62,362 nt of DNA from Betaproteobacteria bacterium. GTDB taxonomy: Bacteria; Pseudomonadota; Gammaproteobacteria; Burkholderiales; Ferrovaceae. Below the pieces are notes generated by a model that did not search any database, was not told where the DNA came from, and was given only the letters and a program-made list of their open reading frames with translations. Below are positions 61,842 to 62,362 of this stretch, one piece after another (the stretch's first letter is position 1; each line of letters begins with the position of its first letter). The stretch lies in contig JAGXAW010000006.1 in the NCBI GenBank assembly GCA_018971415.1, forward strand, positions 1-62,362, written 5' to 3'. The position numbers and the translations under genes are program-made.

Positions 61842-62362
61842 ATGGAATCTATCAACGACAGTACTCTTGAGGGCCTTTCATCTCAAACAACAGAAAAAAC
61901 GGAGGTTGTTGTTACCGTTTCTGACTTTACTAATCGATTACAGCGATTATTAGAAAATGCTGTTCCCATGATTTGGATTCAGGGAGAAATTTCTGGTTTT
62001 TCTAAAGCGAGCTCTGGGCACTGGTATTTTCAGCTCAAGGATGAAAGCGCACAAATTGGCTGCGTTATGTTTCGCAATAAAAATCAAAAACTAACCTGGC
62101 TACCTGAGAATGGAATGGCGGTGGAACTGCGCGGTGTCACCTCCTATTATGCTGCTGGAGGGAAAACTCAAATTACGGTAGAACATATGCGCCAGGCAGG
62201 CTTGGGACGGCTTTATGAGGCCTACACCGCTTTAAAGAGTCGGTTAGAGAAAGAAGGATTATTTGATGCGTCCCACAAAAAGCCACTACCGACACACCCA
62301 AGATCAGTGGGGATCATCACATCACCCATGGCAGCGGCCCTGCGAGATGTTTTAACTACTCT
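61842..62362 (+). CDS. xseA: Exodeoxyribonuclease VII large subunit (5' part, cut by window end)
   Basis: The first 173 codons are present with no stop; the gene continues beyond the window. It begins MESINDSTLEG. The N-terminal OB-fold has VTVSDFTNRLQRLLEN, WIQGEISGFSKASSGHWYF (in part) and QIGCVMFR. The start of the catalytic domain has PRSVGIITSPMAAALRDVL. With XseB it degrades single-stranded DNA. The ATG at 61842 has no evident Shine-Dalgarno. Confidence 0.93.
   Translation, partial: MESINDSTLEGLSSQTTEKTEVVVTVSDFTNRLQRLLENAVPMIWIQGEISGFSKASSGHWYFQLKDESAQIGCVMFRNKNQKLTWLPENGMAVELRGVTSYYAAGGKTQITVEHMRQAGLGRLYEAYTALKSRLEKEGLFDASHKKPLPTHPRSVGIITSPMAAALRDVLTT

Overview
The window reads as a compact, low-to-moderate GC (mid-40s percent by eye) chromosome segment from a betaproteobacterium. 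Several gene orders are typical of that class: rpsF-priB-rpsR-rplI-dnaB-radA, purA-hisZ-hflC-hflK-hflX-hfq-der-bamB-yfgM-hisS-ispG-rodZ-rlmN-ndk, yhdP-nitrilase-tldD, dnaX-ybaB-recR, and xseA/exbB-exbD-lpxK-ycaR-kdsB-adk-pfp. HisZ, PriB, a PhaM-like granule protein, intracellular PHB depolymerase and a PPi-type phosphofructokinase also fit. A Nitrosomonadales- or Ferrovum-like lineage is plausible, but the genus cannot be fixed from this sequence alone. No insertion sequence, prophage, integrase or CRISPR array was seen.

Layout. 1-8.1 kb: tRNA-Leu(UAG), a degenerate SDR, the replication/ribosomal operon rpsF-priB-rpsR-rplI-dnaB-radA, and rlmB-rnr. 8.2-9.7 kb: a looser stretch with tRNA-Leu(CAG), a secreted Gly/Tyr/Pro-rich protein and a beta-carbonic anhydrase. 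9.8-26.3 kb: a long minus-strand housekeeping run from purA to accA. 26.3-40.1 kb: cobalamin adenosyltransferase, a DUF4337 membrane protein, DAHP synthase, TldD, a nitrilase-family amidase and the giant AsmA-like YhdP. Then follow ilvE, a zinc-finger protein, waaF, a MobA-like/XdhC pair and alr. 40.2-49.8 kb: a YheT-type hydrolase, phosphomannomutase, ispDF, MltF, serS, recR, ybaB, dnaX, PagL and the SRP RNA. 49.9-54.9 kb: PHB mobilisation genes (a fused acetoacetate:succinyl-CoA transferase, 3-hydroxybutyrate dehydrogenase, PhaM, PhaZ) with ribA and folA among them. 55.0-61.6 kb: proline iminopeptidase, NudL, pfp, adk, kdsB, Trm112-like, lpxK, exbDB. 61.8 kb to the end: the start of xseA.

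How the genes work together. Main themes are replication and translation (DnaB, RadA, PriB, DnaX, RecR, ribosomal proteins, SRP RNA, HisS, SerS) and envelope and LPS biogenesis (BamB, YhdP, WaaF, KdsB, LpxK, PagL, phosphomannomutase, MltF, RodZ, Alr). Isoprenoid synthesis (IspD, IspF, IspG) and carbon storage are also represented: PhaZ releases 3-hydroxybutyrate, BdhA oxidises it to acetoacetate, and the fused transferase activates that to acetoacetyl-CoA. Packing is extreme. All seven convergent protein-gene junctions overlap or lie within 2 nt, leaving no room for a conventional intergenic terminator.

Most notable observations: an A9 tract in dnaX where slippage in either direction ends translation just after the ATPase/domain III portion; a single-chain SCOT with a very short linker; an SDR that has lost its Ser, Tyr and Lys catalytic positions; and a nearly palindromic pair of DnaA boxes with an AT-rich flank between exbB and xseA.
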